Shown here: positions 24,165 to 34,045 of the stretch, piece after piece
How the letters are laid out: each line of letters begins with the position of its first letter
Position numbering within the stretch: the stretch's first letter is position 1
NCBI GenBank assembly: GCA_951812925.1
Contig: OX638368.1
Location: forward strand, 117,761,309 to 117,825,308
DNA length: 64,000 nt
Source of the DNA: Calliopum simillimum
Lineage: Eukaryota; Arthropoda; Insecta; Diptera; Lauxaniidae
Reading direction: 5' to 3'
The notes under the pieces: model-generated
Told to the model about the DNA's origin: nothing
Database searches by the model: none
What the model saw: only the letters and a program-made list of their open reading frames with translations
Translations under genes and position numbers: made by a program

Positions 24165-24868
24165 GGCTCCGGAAAGCATTGCAATGTCTTAAAAGACTCA
24201 AAGATTGACCTCAGATAAATTTTCTATATTATTAAGAAATATTTCTTCAATCTGACAGTGACAGAGTAAATGTTCCAAGTCCTGCACTTCATCGCCTTCA
24301 CACCACCGAAAATGGTTGTGCACCAAGCTCTATTTTGTGAACATGTTATCAGCTAAGGCAGTGACCAGTGATTGAAATATGATATTGCAGTTTTGTAAAG
24401 GATGTGGTATATTTAACGATTACCCTTTCATGAGAACCCCTGCTTTTGCTTGTTCGTTTGCTATTTCGTTTTCTTCTCATCCTCAGTGGCTTGGTACTTA
24501 AATGAGGCGTGTTTCAAACTTAGAATTTGAGGTTAATTGTAGCATAGAAGGAATGACTTGGATTTAAGTGTGTAGCTCAAGGGACTTCAGAGCAGCATAG
24601 GGTAATGGTATGGGGCTGTCCATAAACTCCGTGATGCTCCTAGGGGGGGGGGGGGGGGGGTTCGAGCAAGCGTCACGCTTGGTGTATTTTATTTATTTTT
24701 TATATGAAACTACCGTGATATAGGGGGGGTTCAATATAGCGAATTTTAGCGTCACGGAGTTTATGGACAGCCCCTATATAGATAGTATGGAACTGAGGAA
24801 AGAGGCTGTACAAAAGAACTTTCAGGTCGTAGTGGAATCAATCCAGAGCCTTCAAGTAATAACAGGGC
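24165..24868 (-). pseudogene. LINE RNase H and zinc-knuckle remnant
   Basis: On the minus strand the frames give, in order, YDLKVLLYSLFPQFHTIY (about 24780-24835), AALKSLELHT (about 24570-24600), PSH-stop-G-stop-EENEIANEQA (RNase H tail, about 24440-24490), then CEGDEVQDLEHLLCHCQIEE near 24240-24300. These are the RNase H and C-terminal zinc knuckle of an I/R1-like LINE, the same general type as 15946-16975. Several stops and frameshifts make it dead. The 163-bp MITE at 24612-24774 interrupts it. The left limit is uncertain. Confidence 0.7.
24612..24774. mobile_element. 163-bp MITE with GGGGCTGTCC ends and internal poly-G
   Basis: The outer 23 bases (starting GGGGCTGTCCATAAACTCCG) are perfect inverted repeats of each other, with TAT on both flanks as a likely 3-bp duplication. 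The interior holds 18 consecutive G and a second run of 7-8 G. It is non-coding. Ends of this type are widespread in insect genomes, but I cannot name the superfamily with confidence. Confidence 0.88.
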
Positions 24869-25050
24869 AACAATGTCTTTTCGAGTTGATTTAGGGTATT
24901 TAAATACATACCAGGAAAAAATACTACGTCATGAAAGCAGAAAAATAAGATTTTATGTTTTTCGAAATAAATTCAAAGTGACTGATTTAAACTGAAACAA
25001 AAATGGTCGAATGAAGATAAAAAATATTCAATTTTTATGCAAAAAGTATA

Positions 25051-25865
25051 TATGACCTCCTGATCTATGAAAATGGTGCTTGTATGTATGTATGTATTCT
25101 CCTTTAACTCCTAGGAGGAGCATAGGGCCAATATGAAATCTCTCCATTTGTCACGATCCCTTGCGATGACTTTGATCTCTTGCCACGATTTTCCCGATTC
25201 TTGGATTTCCTTTTCCAACGACCTTTTCCAGTTGGTTTTGGGTCTACCACGTCCTCTACTGCCTTGTGGATTCCACTTAAGAGCCTGGCGACAAACTTCG
25301 CTGTGTGGTTTCCGGAGAGTGTGACCAATCCATCTTCATTTGCGCAGCTTGACCTCGTTTGCTATATCCCTCTGATTGCATTTTTGATGTAGCTCGGCAT
25401 TTGATATAGTGCGAGGCCGCCAAACCTTTAGTATACGTCGTAAGCATTTGTTGACGAATACTTGCAGCTTGTTCGTTAGTTGTTCAGTAACAAGCCATGT
25501 TTCGCACCCATATAACAAAACCGATCTCACATTCGAATCAAAAATGCGCACTCTCGTTTTGGTGGATATAACGGATGAAGACCATATTTTGTTCAGTTGA
25601 GCAAACGCGCCTTTTGCTTTTGCTATTCTTGAGTTAATATCCTCTTTTGCCCCACCATCCATGGAGATAATGCTGCCTAAATACGTGAAGCTTTCGACGT
25701 TTTCGATGTCATCGCTGCCAGCTCTAAACGTGCTTACGTGTCAGAAAAAAAAAATTTCCAATTTTTTTGCCGATTCGCATAAATTGACCTTTAAAAGTTG
25801 TTTTCCAGTTGTTTTCACGAAATTTTTTTTATCACGTAATTTTTTTTTTCATAGACCAGGTCACA
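25051..25865. mobile_element. MITE with TGTGACCTGG-type ends, copy 2, split by a LINE
   Basis: The left end (25051-25075) reads TATGACCTCCTGATCTATGA, a diverged form of the copy-1 end. The right part (about 25739-25865) holds GCCGATTCGCATAAATTGAC and ends ATAGACCAGGTCACA, as in copy 1, followed by TA. The two parts are separated by the RTE-like fragment, so the LINE jumped into the MITE. Confidence 0.8.
25082..25729 (-). pseudogene. RTE-like LINE, C-terminal ORF2 fragment
   Basis: Minus strand, 3' end on the left with a (ATAC)n tail. The frame 25336-25662 contains DGGAKEDINSR, KGAFAQLNKIWSSS, RIFDSNVRSVLLYGCETW and LQVFVNKCLRRILKVW: the region downstream of the reverse-transcriptase catalytic core in RTE-like non-LTR elements. 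A second frame (25104-25328) continues the same protein after a frameshift, toward its C-terminus. The element is 5'-truncated. A short word GTGCTT lies at both ends (25076-25081 and 25730-25735) as a possible target duplication. It is not functional. Confidence 0.82.
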
Positions 25866-25867
25866 TA

Positions 25868-26415
25868 TGATGACAAGTTTTTACTAGTGGTATAATTTTA
25901 TTGAATATTATTGGAGTGGAAGAAATGAATTTTCTTACTTTTTATTAATTTATTGTCACAAATAATGTATGATTATCAAAATTTGAAGCTTTAAATTCTT
26001 CACGAAAAACGTCTGCCACTTGTACTTTCCTATCTTTCAAGCTTTCACAATTTAATAAAAAAAAGGCAGACGCAATAATATTGCACAGGGACCACATTTT
26101 TTCATAGACATACCTATGCACTAAAAAATTATAGTTTACTTTTCATATTTTTGATTCCCTTTAGCATTGATTTTAAACTTTTTTAATATTAAATTTCGAT
26201 TTTTTTCCAAAAAGTTTGAAATTTATACTAAAAAAGAGTGAAATTTATTCCAAAATAGTTTAAAATTAATTTTTTTTTTTGATAATGTTCTATACAAAAA
26301 CTTTTTGCTTTTAAAATTGAACTAAACTTTTTACTGTATACATGCAGTAAAAAATTAATGGCTGAAATAGATTATGTTAATTAAACAACTTTAATCTTTT
26401 CAATTATTCTCATCT
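25868..26415. other. AT-rich, no gene recognised
   Basis: No coding signal. The words ATAGTTTACTTTT (26132) and AAACTTTTTACTG (26323) give weak internal symmetry only. Confidence 0.4.
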
Positions 26416-26419
26416 GCAG

Positions 26420-27640
26420 AACTATAACTTAATTCGTGCGGTTTGCTAAGAGATGGCGTTACTTGATTATTATTCCATCATTCCAGTATTCCGAACATGC
26501 GTTGGAAAGCTACTGTCATTGTGCGTCTTTTTCAGTATATGTCATTCATTTGAAGCGTAAACAACAATATGTTTTTTTTTTCACTCAAATATGTCGAACT
26601 TTGCGCCTGATAAAGATTTTTTGCGGTAAGTTCTTCTACATAACATTAATATAAAGAAAACTGCTGCCAAAAGTCATCGTATTTTGGTGAAAGTTTATGG
26701 TGAACATGATCTAGCTGAGCGAACGTGCCAAAAGTGGTTTGCACTATTTAAAAGTGGTGGTTTTGGCTTAGAAGACGAAGAACGTCTTAGTCAGCCAAAA
26801 ACATTTTAAGACGAAGAATTAGAAGCATTACTCGATGAAGATTGTTGCCAAATACAAGAAGAACTTGCGAAATTGCTGGCCATATGATTTGCCATATGAT
26901 TTAAAGATGAAAGATGTGGAAAGACGATTTTGCATGTCCGAAATACTGCTTGAACGCTACAAAAAGAAGTCAATTTTGTATCGTATCGTGACTGGGGATG
27001 AAAAATGGATCTATTACGACAACCCGAAACGCAAACATTCATATGTGAAGTCCGGAGAACCAGGACCTTCCCAGCCAAAGGCAAATATCCATGGTGCCAA
27101 GTTAATGCTCTGTATTTGGTGGGATCAGATATGAGCTATTAAAATCGGGCCAGACTATCACAGGTGACCTCTATCGAACATAATTGATCCGTTTAAATAG
27201 AGCCATAGCCGAGAAATGACCGGAATATGCGACCAGACACGAAGTCATAATTTTTCAACATGACAACGCTCGGCCACATGTTGGAAGACCGGTTAAAAAC
27301 TATTTGGAAAATATTGGATGGGAAGTTTTGGCTCACCCGCCTTATAGCACGGACTTTGCCCCGTCCGACTATCATTAATTTCGGTCTATGCGAAACGCTC
27401 TCACCGGGATACTCTTCACTACAGAACAGGGTATCAGAAGTTGGCTTGATTCATTTTTGGCCTTTAAACCGGAGCAGTTCTTTTGACGCAGAATCCATAT
27501 GTTACCAGAAAGATGGGAAAAAGTAGTAGCTAACGATGGAAAATACTTTGAATAATACTATTGTACAAGTTATAGATATAATTCAAGAAATTTTTTAATT
27601 TGTAGAACAGTTCAAAGTCAGACAAAAACTTTCGCGCCAT
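26420..27640 (+). mobile_element. mariner element, mellifera-like, dead
   Basis: The transposase remnant below is flanked on the left by AATTCGTGCGGTTTGCTAAG (about 26431) followed by AGATGGCG, and on the right by AAAAACTTTCGCGCCATGAT (about 27624), as expected for decayed mariner ends. The exact limits cannot be fixed because the ends no longer match well. Confidence 0.65.
26591..27555 (+). pseudogene. mariner transposase, DD34D, frameshifted and deleted
   Basis: The start ATG at 26591 (MSNFAPDKDFLR) is followed by a helix-turn-helix remnant (KTAAKSHRILVKVYGEHDLA, QKWFALFKSGGF). Part of the second DNA-binding half is missing near 26880-26905. The frame 26835-27134 holds DVERRFCMSEILLERYKKKS and VTGDEKWIYYDNPKRK with the first catalytic Asp. 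After a frameshift come IIFQHDNARPHVGRP, YSTDFAPSDYH-stop-FRSM and LPERWEKVV to the stop at 27553. Second and third Asp are 34 residues apart, the mariner DD34D spacing. DVERRF wording suggests the mellifera subfamily. Cut-and-paste function is lost. Confidence 0.85.
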
Positions 27641-27770
27641 GATAATAGCCTTATTGTTACATATGCCAGAAAAGCATATTTTTGTCCTTATCCCACAAAA
27701 CACACGCCACTGGCCGGTAGCGCATGGAGCATTTAACAGAAATTTGTTTGTTTGTGCCAAGTTATATTGC

Positions 27771-27853
27771 CAACAACACCAACAACAACAACACCAACAA
27801 CAACACCAACAACAACACCACCAACAACAACAACAACAACACCAACAACAACA
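27771..27853. repeat. CAACAACAC microsatellite
   Basis: CAA triplets with interspersed CAC give overlapping polyglutamine and polyasparagine-like frames (27639-27906). There is no sign of a real protein around them. Confidence 0.9.
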
Positions 27854-27859
27854 ATAGTA

Positions 27860-28700
27860 ACAACATGTTTTTTGGCATCATCATCATAATCCATTGGATA
27901 TTTTAATGTTTTTGCCGCGCCTTACGGAGAACGGCGGAGCGTCAACATGTCACGACAACAATTGGCGTCATTGGTTGACATGAGTGGCGATGATGGCAAT
28001 GGCAATAGTGTTGACGGACGGTATTGGCGTTCTTCTCGGTGTACTAGTGTAATGGCCATATTGTATGCGCGTAAACAAACAAACAAATTAGCCAACAACG
28101 CAAAACGATAACAATGTTGACAAGAAATTCAATGAGCCACTACTTCACGAGTACTCGGTACATAATACATTAAGGGTCCTGTATTTATTTACAATAATTT
28201 GAGTTTTTTCTTCTTTTTCTTAACGGTTTCATGCATCTCATAGTTTGCGTGTATCTGCCCACTTTTGTGATGAGGTGGTTTCTTCGCAAATGTCGCATTC
28301 GTATTGTATTGGTAGTATTTGCTGGCGCTTGGGCAAATGTTTGCCCATATTTTAGTATCGTAATTCATATATTTCTTTTTCGTTTATTTTATGCGAAGGT
28401 TATTAATGTAGTTTGTTTTAAGAGTTGTATTCAATTATAGTTATGTTTCAGAAATGTCGTCATTTTGGTATAATCAACTCTTCCTTTCTTAGGCATATGG
28501 GAGTGGTGAACAATTTAATAAGGAAGATGATCTAATGAACTTTCCTAATAATTTTTAAAAATTAATTTAGTATTTATTTGTGATTAAAGAACGTTATTTA
28601 GACTATATGAGGGAGGAATGATGATGGAATCAGTCAGCTTTAAATTTTAAAGATGCAAATTAGAGTACCTTGAATACATATAAAAATTAAATTTTATTAC
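27860..28700. other. no gene recognised
   Basis: Slightly GC-richer at 27910-28080 but with no sustained frame. The remainder is AT-rich and featureless. Confidence 0.4.
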
Positions 28701-28768
28701 TGTACAAATATGAAACCGGTAATTTTTATTTAAAAAAACACGTTTATTTTGCGAAAATGGTTCCAAAT

Positions 28769-29446
28769 TTAATCTTCAAAGTACTTCCCCTCGCTAGCTA
28801 CACATCTTTCCCATCTTTCAGGCAATTTATGGATTCCTCGCCAAAAAAATTTTTCGTTTTTTGAGGCTATCCATTCATCGAGCCATTTTTGCACTTCCTC
28901 GTAAGAATTGAAGTGCGAATCGTTGAGTGCGTGTCCCATCGATGAAAACAAATAGTAATCGGACGGCGGCAGGTCCGGTGAGTACGGCGGGTGGGGCAGG
29001 GGCTCCCAGTTGTACGATTCTACTAAGTTTTTATTGACCGCTGCTCGATGTGGCGATGCGTTGTCATCTTGGAATACAATTTTGTCATGGCGAAGTTGAA
29101 ATTCGGGCCTCTTCTGACGTATAGCACGGTTCAAAGCGATCAATTATTGATGATAGCGGGCACCAGTAACTGTTTCACCTGGTTTTAGTAGCTCATACCA
29201 AATAACACCACGCTGATCCCAGAAAATATACAGCATTGTCTTTCGGCCGAAGCGATTTGGTCTTGGCATTGATTTGGGTCGTTGGCCGGGGCTCAAATAT
29301 GATTTTTTTCGTTTGGGATTGTTGAAATAAATCCACTTTTCATCGCCAGTGATGATTCGATGGAGAAAACCTTTTCTTTTCTTTAAATGGAAACAGAAAA
29401 TCAATGCTTCCCGCAAATGAGAGTTTTCAGGCACAAAATTCGACAT
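28769..29446 (-). pseudogene. mariner transposase, internally deleted, one stop
   Basis: Minus-strand ATG at 29446 starts MSNFVPENSHLREALIFCFH, which then passes directly to RKGFLHRIITGDEKWIYF. About 120 residues of DNA-binding domain expected between them are absent. The rest of the catalytic domain is present: GDEKW (Asp 1), VFQDDNASPH (Asp 2), PPYSPDLPPSDYYLF (Asp 3, 34 residues later), and WERCVASEGKYFED before the stop. One in-frame TAA lies at 29144-29146 after YHQ. Total 226 codons against about 345 in the family. It cannot bind its ends and is dead, though the catalytic triad is intact in sequence. Confidence 0.9.
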
Positions 29447-29534
29447 CTTTACGAGCGGAGAAAATGCGTTGTTGTATGAAACTTGACAAATTGTGAACTG
29501 AATATTGTTGACAGATGACAGAGTGAACAATTAA

Positions 29535-29662
29535 CCCTTAAATGCATAGTGGACCTTATATGGTTCATGAACATAATCATGGTTAAATCATTCATTAACC
29601 ATAGTTAAATTTAACCATGATTATGTTCATTAACCATATAAGGTCCACTATGCATTTAAGGG
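29535..29662. mobile_element. 128-bp palindromic piggyBac-like MITE
   Basis: Bounded by TTAA on each side (29531-29534, 29663-29666). The arms start CCCTTAAATGCATAGTGGAC and match their inverse over about 55 bases with one mismatch. TTAA duplications with CCC ends are the hallmark of the piggyBac superfamily. It has no coding sequence and lies inside the mariner at 28705-29741, so it is the younger insertion. Confidence 0.93.
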
Positions 29663-29743
29663 TTAAGACATTTGGTACGGTTCGGAAGCTCATACATATA
29701 CGGCTATCGACCGCTAGATGTCATTACCGGTTTCGTATTTGTA

Positions 29744-30435
29744 CACCTAGTAGTTTGTCCCTCCTCTGTGGACTGAGAAACTAACCGAATGCAGAAGAAA
29801 CTTTCAATAAGTGTTATTTTTGATTAGAATATGGTCATAAGAGGGAAAATTTTGCTCAGATTAGAATTAAATGTAAAAGAAAACATAAAATAATTCAAAT
29901 AAAATCTTCATCTTTTCACTTACAGTCATATTGAAGCAGCTTTTTTTGAAATTATCTGAAATGAAATAAAATAAAAATTGCATAATTAATATATAAGTAT
30001 TTTTACTGTTGTTATTTAGCGCATAATAAAATTCTTAGCAAAACAATAAAAATAATTGTACTCAGTAGCACATTAAGTTATGAAATAAATTGATCTCAAT
30101 CGAATACAATTAATAATCACATCAAATCATATAATATACATAATAAATGTGCATACTTACATATGTATAAATGTCAAATGTATTGAGAATGAGTTGTCAT
30201 AAAACCCAACGAATAAAAACCCAATTGGGAGTAGAAAAGAATAATTTCGGCATGACAATAAAAACTGAGCCACAAGAATGCGTAGTTGATTTACAATTGA
30301 AGATGGAAAAAAAATATGCAAAATAAATTGCATTTGGTAAATTTACAAAAATACAAAAGGGCCAGTAAACACATTCATTTATGTGCAACGTCAAGAGTGT
30401 CCTAAAAGTATCACCGTGATATCGTATATAAATAT
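29744..30435. other. AT-rich, no gene recognised
   Basis: No coding signal or repeats seen up to the start of the LINE remnant. Confidence 0.45.
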
Positions 30436-30590
30436 CGAAAATTTAAAGGTAATGAAAATAAGCGACGATATTCGAATGGAATTTGACCAAAACCACCTAA
30501 CACTGCTTTGCTTACTAGATTTTTCAAAAGCGTTTGACTCCTTCAATCATTCTCGACTCTGCAATAAGCTGAAATTTTTCTTTAGATCAA

Positions 30591-31581
30591 CCCATTAGTG
30601 CCCAGCGGTGCCATACGGCACTCAAAACTAAGCTAACTTCAAAAATGATTTAAAATTAATCAAAAGAAGTTACAACTTTTAAAACTAGGTAATTATGAAT
30701 TTGGATATTTTTTTCAGCTATTGAAAATTGTTTTTTCGTTTGTTTATGTCAAGTGTTCGTGGTAGTTATCATTATTTGATTGCTTGTTGGCAGTAAAGTG
30801 AAAAATATTTTGATGCCGTATGACTTGAGGTAAGTAATCACCATTTATTGTTGTTTGCAGCTTTATTTAAAAAAGACTAATGAGTATTTTAAAGTAAAAA
30901 TTAACAAAATCCGTTTTAAAATAAACCAAAGTGCTATACGGCACCGCTGGGCACTGGCTAGCAATTTTTTTCTGAGTGCCATATGGCATCGCTGGGCATT
31001 ACCTAGCACAAAAATTATTGTTTTTCTATGTGCCGTACGGCATCGCTGGGCATTAGCCAACAATAAATTGTGTCTGTAAGTGGGTGTTAACTCCCATCAC
31101 AACACAATTTGTATAGTATAAAATCCACATGTTGGGTATTTATTTTTGACTTTTAGGAAATAAGTTTTAATTAAAGAACCATTTGAATGCTTTATTGCAT
31201 TTGCTAACAAGAGTTTCAACTCAGAAATATTTAATCCTTGCAGTCGAACATACTTTTACTTTTCTCCTTAATGATGCTATAATCGAAGTTTAAAGCTTTA
31301 TTTTGACTAGTTAGTGATAAACAATATGTAATTTAGTTATTTGAAGTACATATAAGTACATTTTTTTACTAGAAACAGTAAAATTTTCCTGTTACATAAA
31401 AAAAACAAATGTATATGAATGCCCAGCGGTGCCATATGGCACCCAGTCATTGAGCTGTTCCTAACCAAGACTTAGTAAATTTTTTTTAATAAACATAGCT
31501 TAAGTCCAGGAGGCTAACTCCTGAAAATTTCAGCATCGTATCTACAATACAATACTGTGGTTCTCGTTGGGCATTAATGGG
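30591..31581. mobile_element. 991-bp piggyBac-like element with iterated end motif
   Basis: The ends CCCATTAGTGCCCAGCGG and (inverse) CCCATTAATGCCCAACGA are flanked by TCAA (30587-30590) and TTAA (31582-31585), a TTAA duplication with one change. The end motif TGCCCAGCGGTGCCATACGG is repeated inside: three inverse copies at about 30931-30956, 30976-31000 and 31030-31054 and one direct copy at about 31419-31442. Each copy is built around the palindrome GTGCCATAYGGCAC. No transposase is present. It interrupts the LINE reverse transcriptase. The superfamily call is inference from the TTAA and CCC ends. Confidence 0.8.
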
Positions 31582-32124
31582 TTAAGTGAAAACGCAATAG
31601 ATTACAAAACGTCAAAGTTGCAAATTTCTTCTCATCTATTAAAGCAATCAATATAGGTGTTCCTCAAGGTGCCATTTTAAGTCCCCTACTTTTTTCTCTC
31701 TTTATTAACGACATTTTCTCTACTTGCAAATATGCAAAAATACATGCTTATGCTGACGACTATCAGCTGTACCTCTCAAGTCCCATAGGTCTTGTTGAAG
31801 ACCTTACTTTCAGAATGAATTAGCTCTTTGAACAAATAGGCTCTTGAAAACATGCTCCTATTAAGCCATTAAAATCGAAAGTACTGCCTATTGCCAAAAG
31901 TGAACTCAGCCCAGTTGGTATCCTTCACTTATTCGTTGGTGCAGTACAGCTTGAATTTGTATCGAAAGTTAAAAATCTTGGTTTTATTTTGAATTCGAAG
32001 CTTACGTGTACTGACCACATTAACAGCATAGTAGGAAAGATTTACAGTACGTTAAGATACTTGCGCATCTTTTCGGACTTTACTCCATTAACTATTCGAC
32101 GCAGACTGTTTATTCTACTGATTA

Positions 32125-33372
32125 CACTGTTCGACACAAAAAAAAAAAAAAAAAAACACATGAGTAAAATCTTAAAGAAGACGTTAAAAAAAAATACCCG
32201 TGTCTTGTGGTTTTTCTGAACACGTCACATTTTTTTTGTAATTGATTTTTGAAGTTTTTTATTCACTGTACATGAAAAAATCAAAAATACCGCACTCTTG
32301 TGTTAAATCGATGAATTTAACTGTATGATCCTTACATCTTAGGTGTATCATGTGTTCAGCAAACTTATGCATTATATTGCGGGGGACATTTTTGTAGAAA
32401 ATTTAAACCCTGTACAACCCCCACATGTGGGTCATTTTTGCCCTTTTCTTAAAAAGGTACAAAAATGACACCTAAAACAGGAAAATATTGAGTCAGTATG
32501 TACTACAGAAATATTTGCTATACAATTTCATTACTAGTTGCTGAATAGTAAAAAAGCAAAATTTTATCCCCAAAGCAAAAAAATTTTTAAAATCAGTAAG
32601 CAGTTCTGACAATAAATATTTTCAAAATTTGACCCCACTGTAAAACTCTAAAACTACAATTTGGACAAAACTCGATCTCACAAGGTCATAACGAAATCAC
32701 ACAATGATCATTTTCTTAGAACACATTAACCCATTATATCCTGTTTTTATGGGTCTTTTTGACCACTATTTCTAAAACTGCGCCACAATGGGTTAAAAAA
32801 ATTTGCAAAAATATCCTACAAAAAATTTCACTTAGAGTTACCAAAGACGAAAAATACTTAAAACTTAAGGTAAGCGCGACAGGGATGTAATTAATATGCA
32901 ATGTGAAAAGTCCTAATTGATTTAAACGATTTTTTTGGTTTCGGGCTCAAATTTCGACCTTTACGTTCTTAGAAACTAGTAGCAAATATTTCTGTAGTAC
33001 ATACTGACTCTTTTGGGTGTCATTTTTGTACCTTTTTAAGAAAAAGGCAAAAATGACCCAGATGTGGGGGTCAAACAGGGTTAAAATTTTCTACAAAAAT
33101 ATTCCCCGCAATATCTTGCATAAGTTTGCTGAACGCATGATACACCTCTGATGTAAAGATCATATAGTTAAATTCATCGATTAAAGACAAGAATGCGGTA
33201 TTTTTAGTTTTTTCATGTACAGTGGATAAAAAAACTTAAAAAATCGATTAAAAAAAATGTGACGTGCTGGAGAAAAACTACGAGACGCGGATATTTTTTC
33301 TTAACGTCTACTTTAAGAATTTATTGGATTTTCTAATGTGTTTTAAAAAAAATTCGAAATTGTTCCACAGTG
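32125..33372. mobile_element. 1248-bp CACTG-ended fold-back element
   Basis: Ends CACTGTTCGACA and (inverse) CACTGTGGAACA are flanked by TTA at 32122-32124 and 33373-33375. The terminal inverted arms are about 400 bases each (shared words ACGTCACATTTTTTTT, CACTGTACATGAAAAAA, GGTGTATCATG, ATATTGCGGGG, ACCCCCACAT). Removing the element and one TTA rejoins the LINE frame exactly (LFILLI to IPHYLL), which confirms the borders. CACTG ends with a 3-bp duplication suggest the CMC (CACTA-type) group; no transposase is visible. Confidence 0.85.
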
Positions 33373-34045
33373 TTATCCCTCATTACTTACTTTTCAGTGG
33401 TTTATAGAAAGCTGGACTCCCTCTCCTTGCACAAGCTTCTTATAGATTTCAATAATGCGGTACGATATGTATATGGAATCCACCCCTTCGATCATATCTC
33501 TGAACAGAGCCAAAGCATACTTGGCTGCAGTCTCTCTTAATTCATTAATATACGCTGCCTCTTGTTCCTTCATAAACTCATTTTTTCGCGAACACCAGAG
33601 TATCTGTTTAGCAAAATTCAATTCAGCCAGTCTATAAGATCCCAACAGCTCATTGTTCCCTGGTTCAACTACCTTAATAGCACCAGTTTTTTTTTTCATA
33701 AACACCGTTAAGCTTTGGAACTCATTACCAATTGAATTAAGGCAGGTAATTGCAGGCGGATGCTTCAAACGGTCTCTTATCAACCACTTCACCTCTACTT
33801 CTTAATCCTTTTTACTTTTATAATGTCTTTTCTTTAACTTTTTCTCCTTTTTCTGCCTTCTTTTTTATAAATTTTACTTGGTATTAAGTTATTTATTGTT
33901 AGGCCTAGCTTGTTTTATGTTTAACTTTTTTAACTACTTATCCCGAATTTACTTTTTATAATTAGTTTATATCCAATACAATTTCAATACCTATTGATGT
34001 ACTTTAAAGTATTAAATCTTATTGTACTACGAATTGAAATAAATA

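Larger units (their letters stand above)
28705..29741 (-). mobile_element. mariner element with clear ends, carrying a nested MITE
   Basis: Terminal repeats CAAATATGAAACCGGTAAT (left) and the inverse of CAAATACGAAACCGGTAAT (right) differ at one position and are flanked by TA (28703-28704, 29742-29743). The transposase remnant is on the minus strand. A 128-bp palindromic MITE sits in its 5' untranslated part, so the original element was about 905 bp, shorter than a full mariner because the DNA-binding half is deleted. Confidence 0.92.
30440..34045 (+). pseudogene. Jockey-like LINE reverse transcriptase, twice interrupted
   Basis: Plus-strand remnant of a non-LTR reverse transcriptase. In order: LLCLLDFSKAFDSFNH (30500-30550, palm motif), then the 30591-31581 insertion; GVPQGAILSPLLFSLFINDI and HAYADDYQLYLSS (31655-31785, with the YADD catalytic box); KNLGFILNSKLTCTDHINSI (31970-32040); RRLFILLI, then the 32125-33372 insertion; IPHYLLFSG; LDSLSLHKLLIDFNNAVRYV and HISEQSQSILG (33415-33535); and KLWNSLPIELRQVIAGGCFK (33713-33771). 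A 3' untranslated stretch follows, ending in an A-rich tail near 34045. Frameshifts and stops are present throughout. It is 5'-truncated. The family is Jockey-like or a close relative. Confidence 0.85.

Noticed and set aside
27639..27906. Polyglutamine and asparagine-rich frames
   Set aside because: Products of the CAACAACAC microsatellite only.
33394..33792. 132-residue minus-strand frame
   Set aside because: It is antisense to the C-terminal part of the Jockey-like LINE, whose plus-strand motifs are clear.
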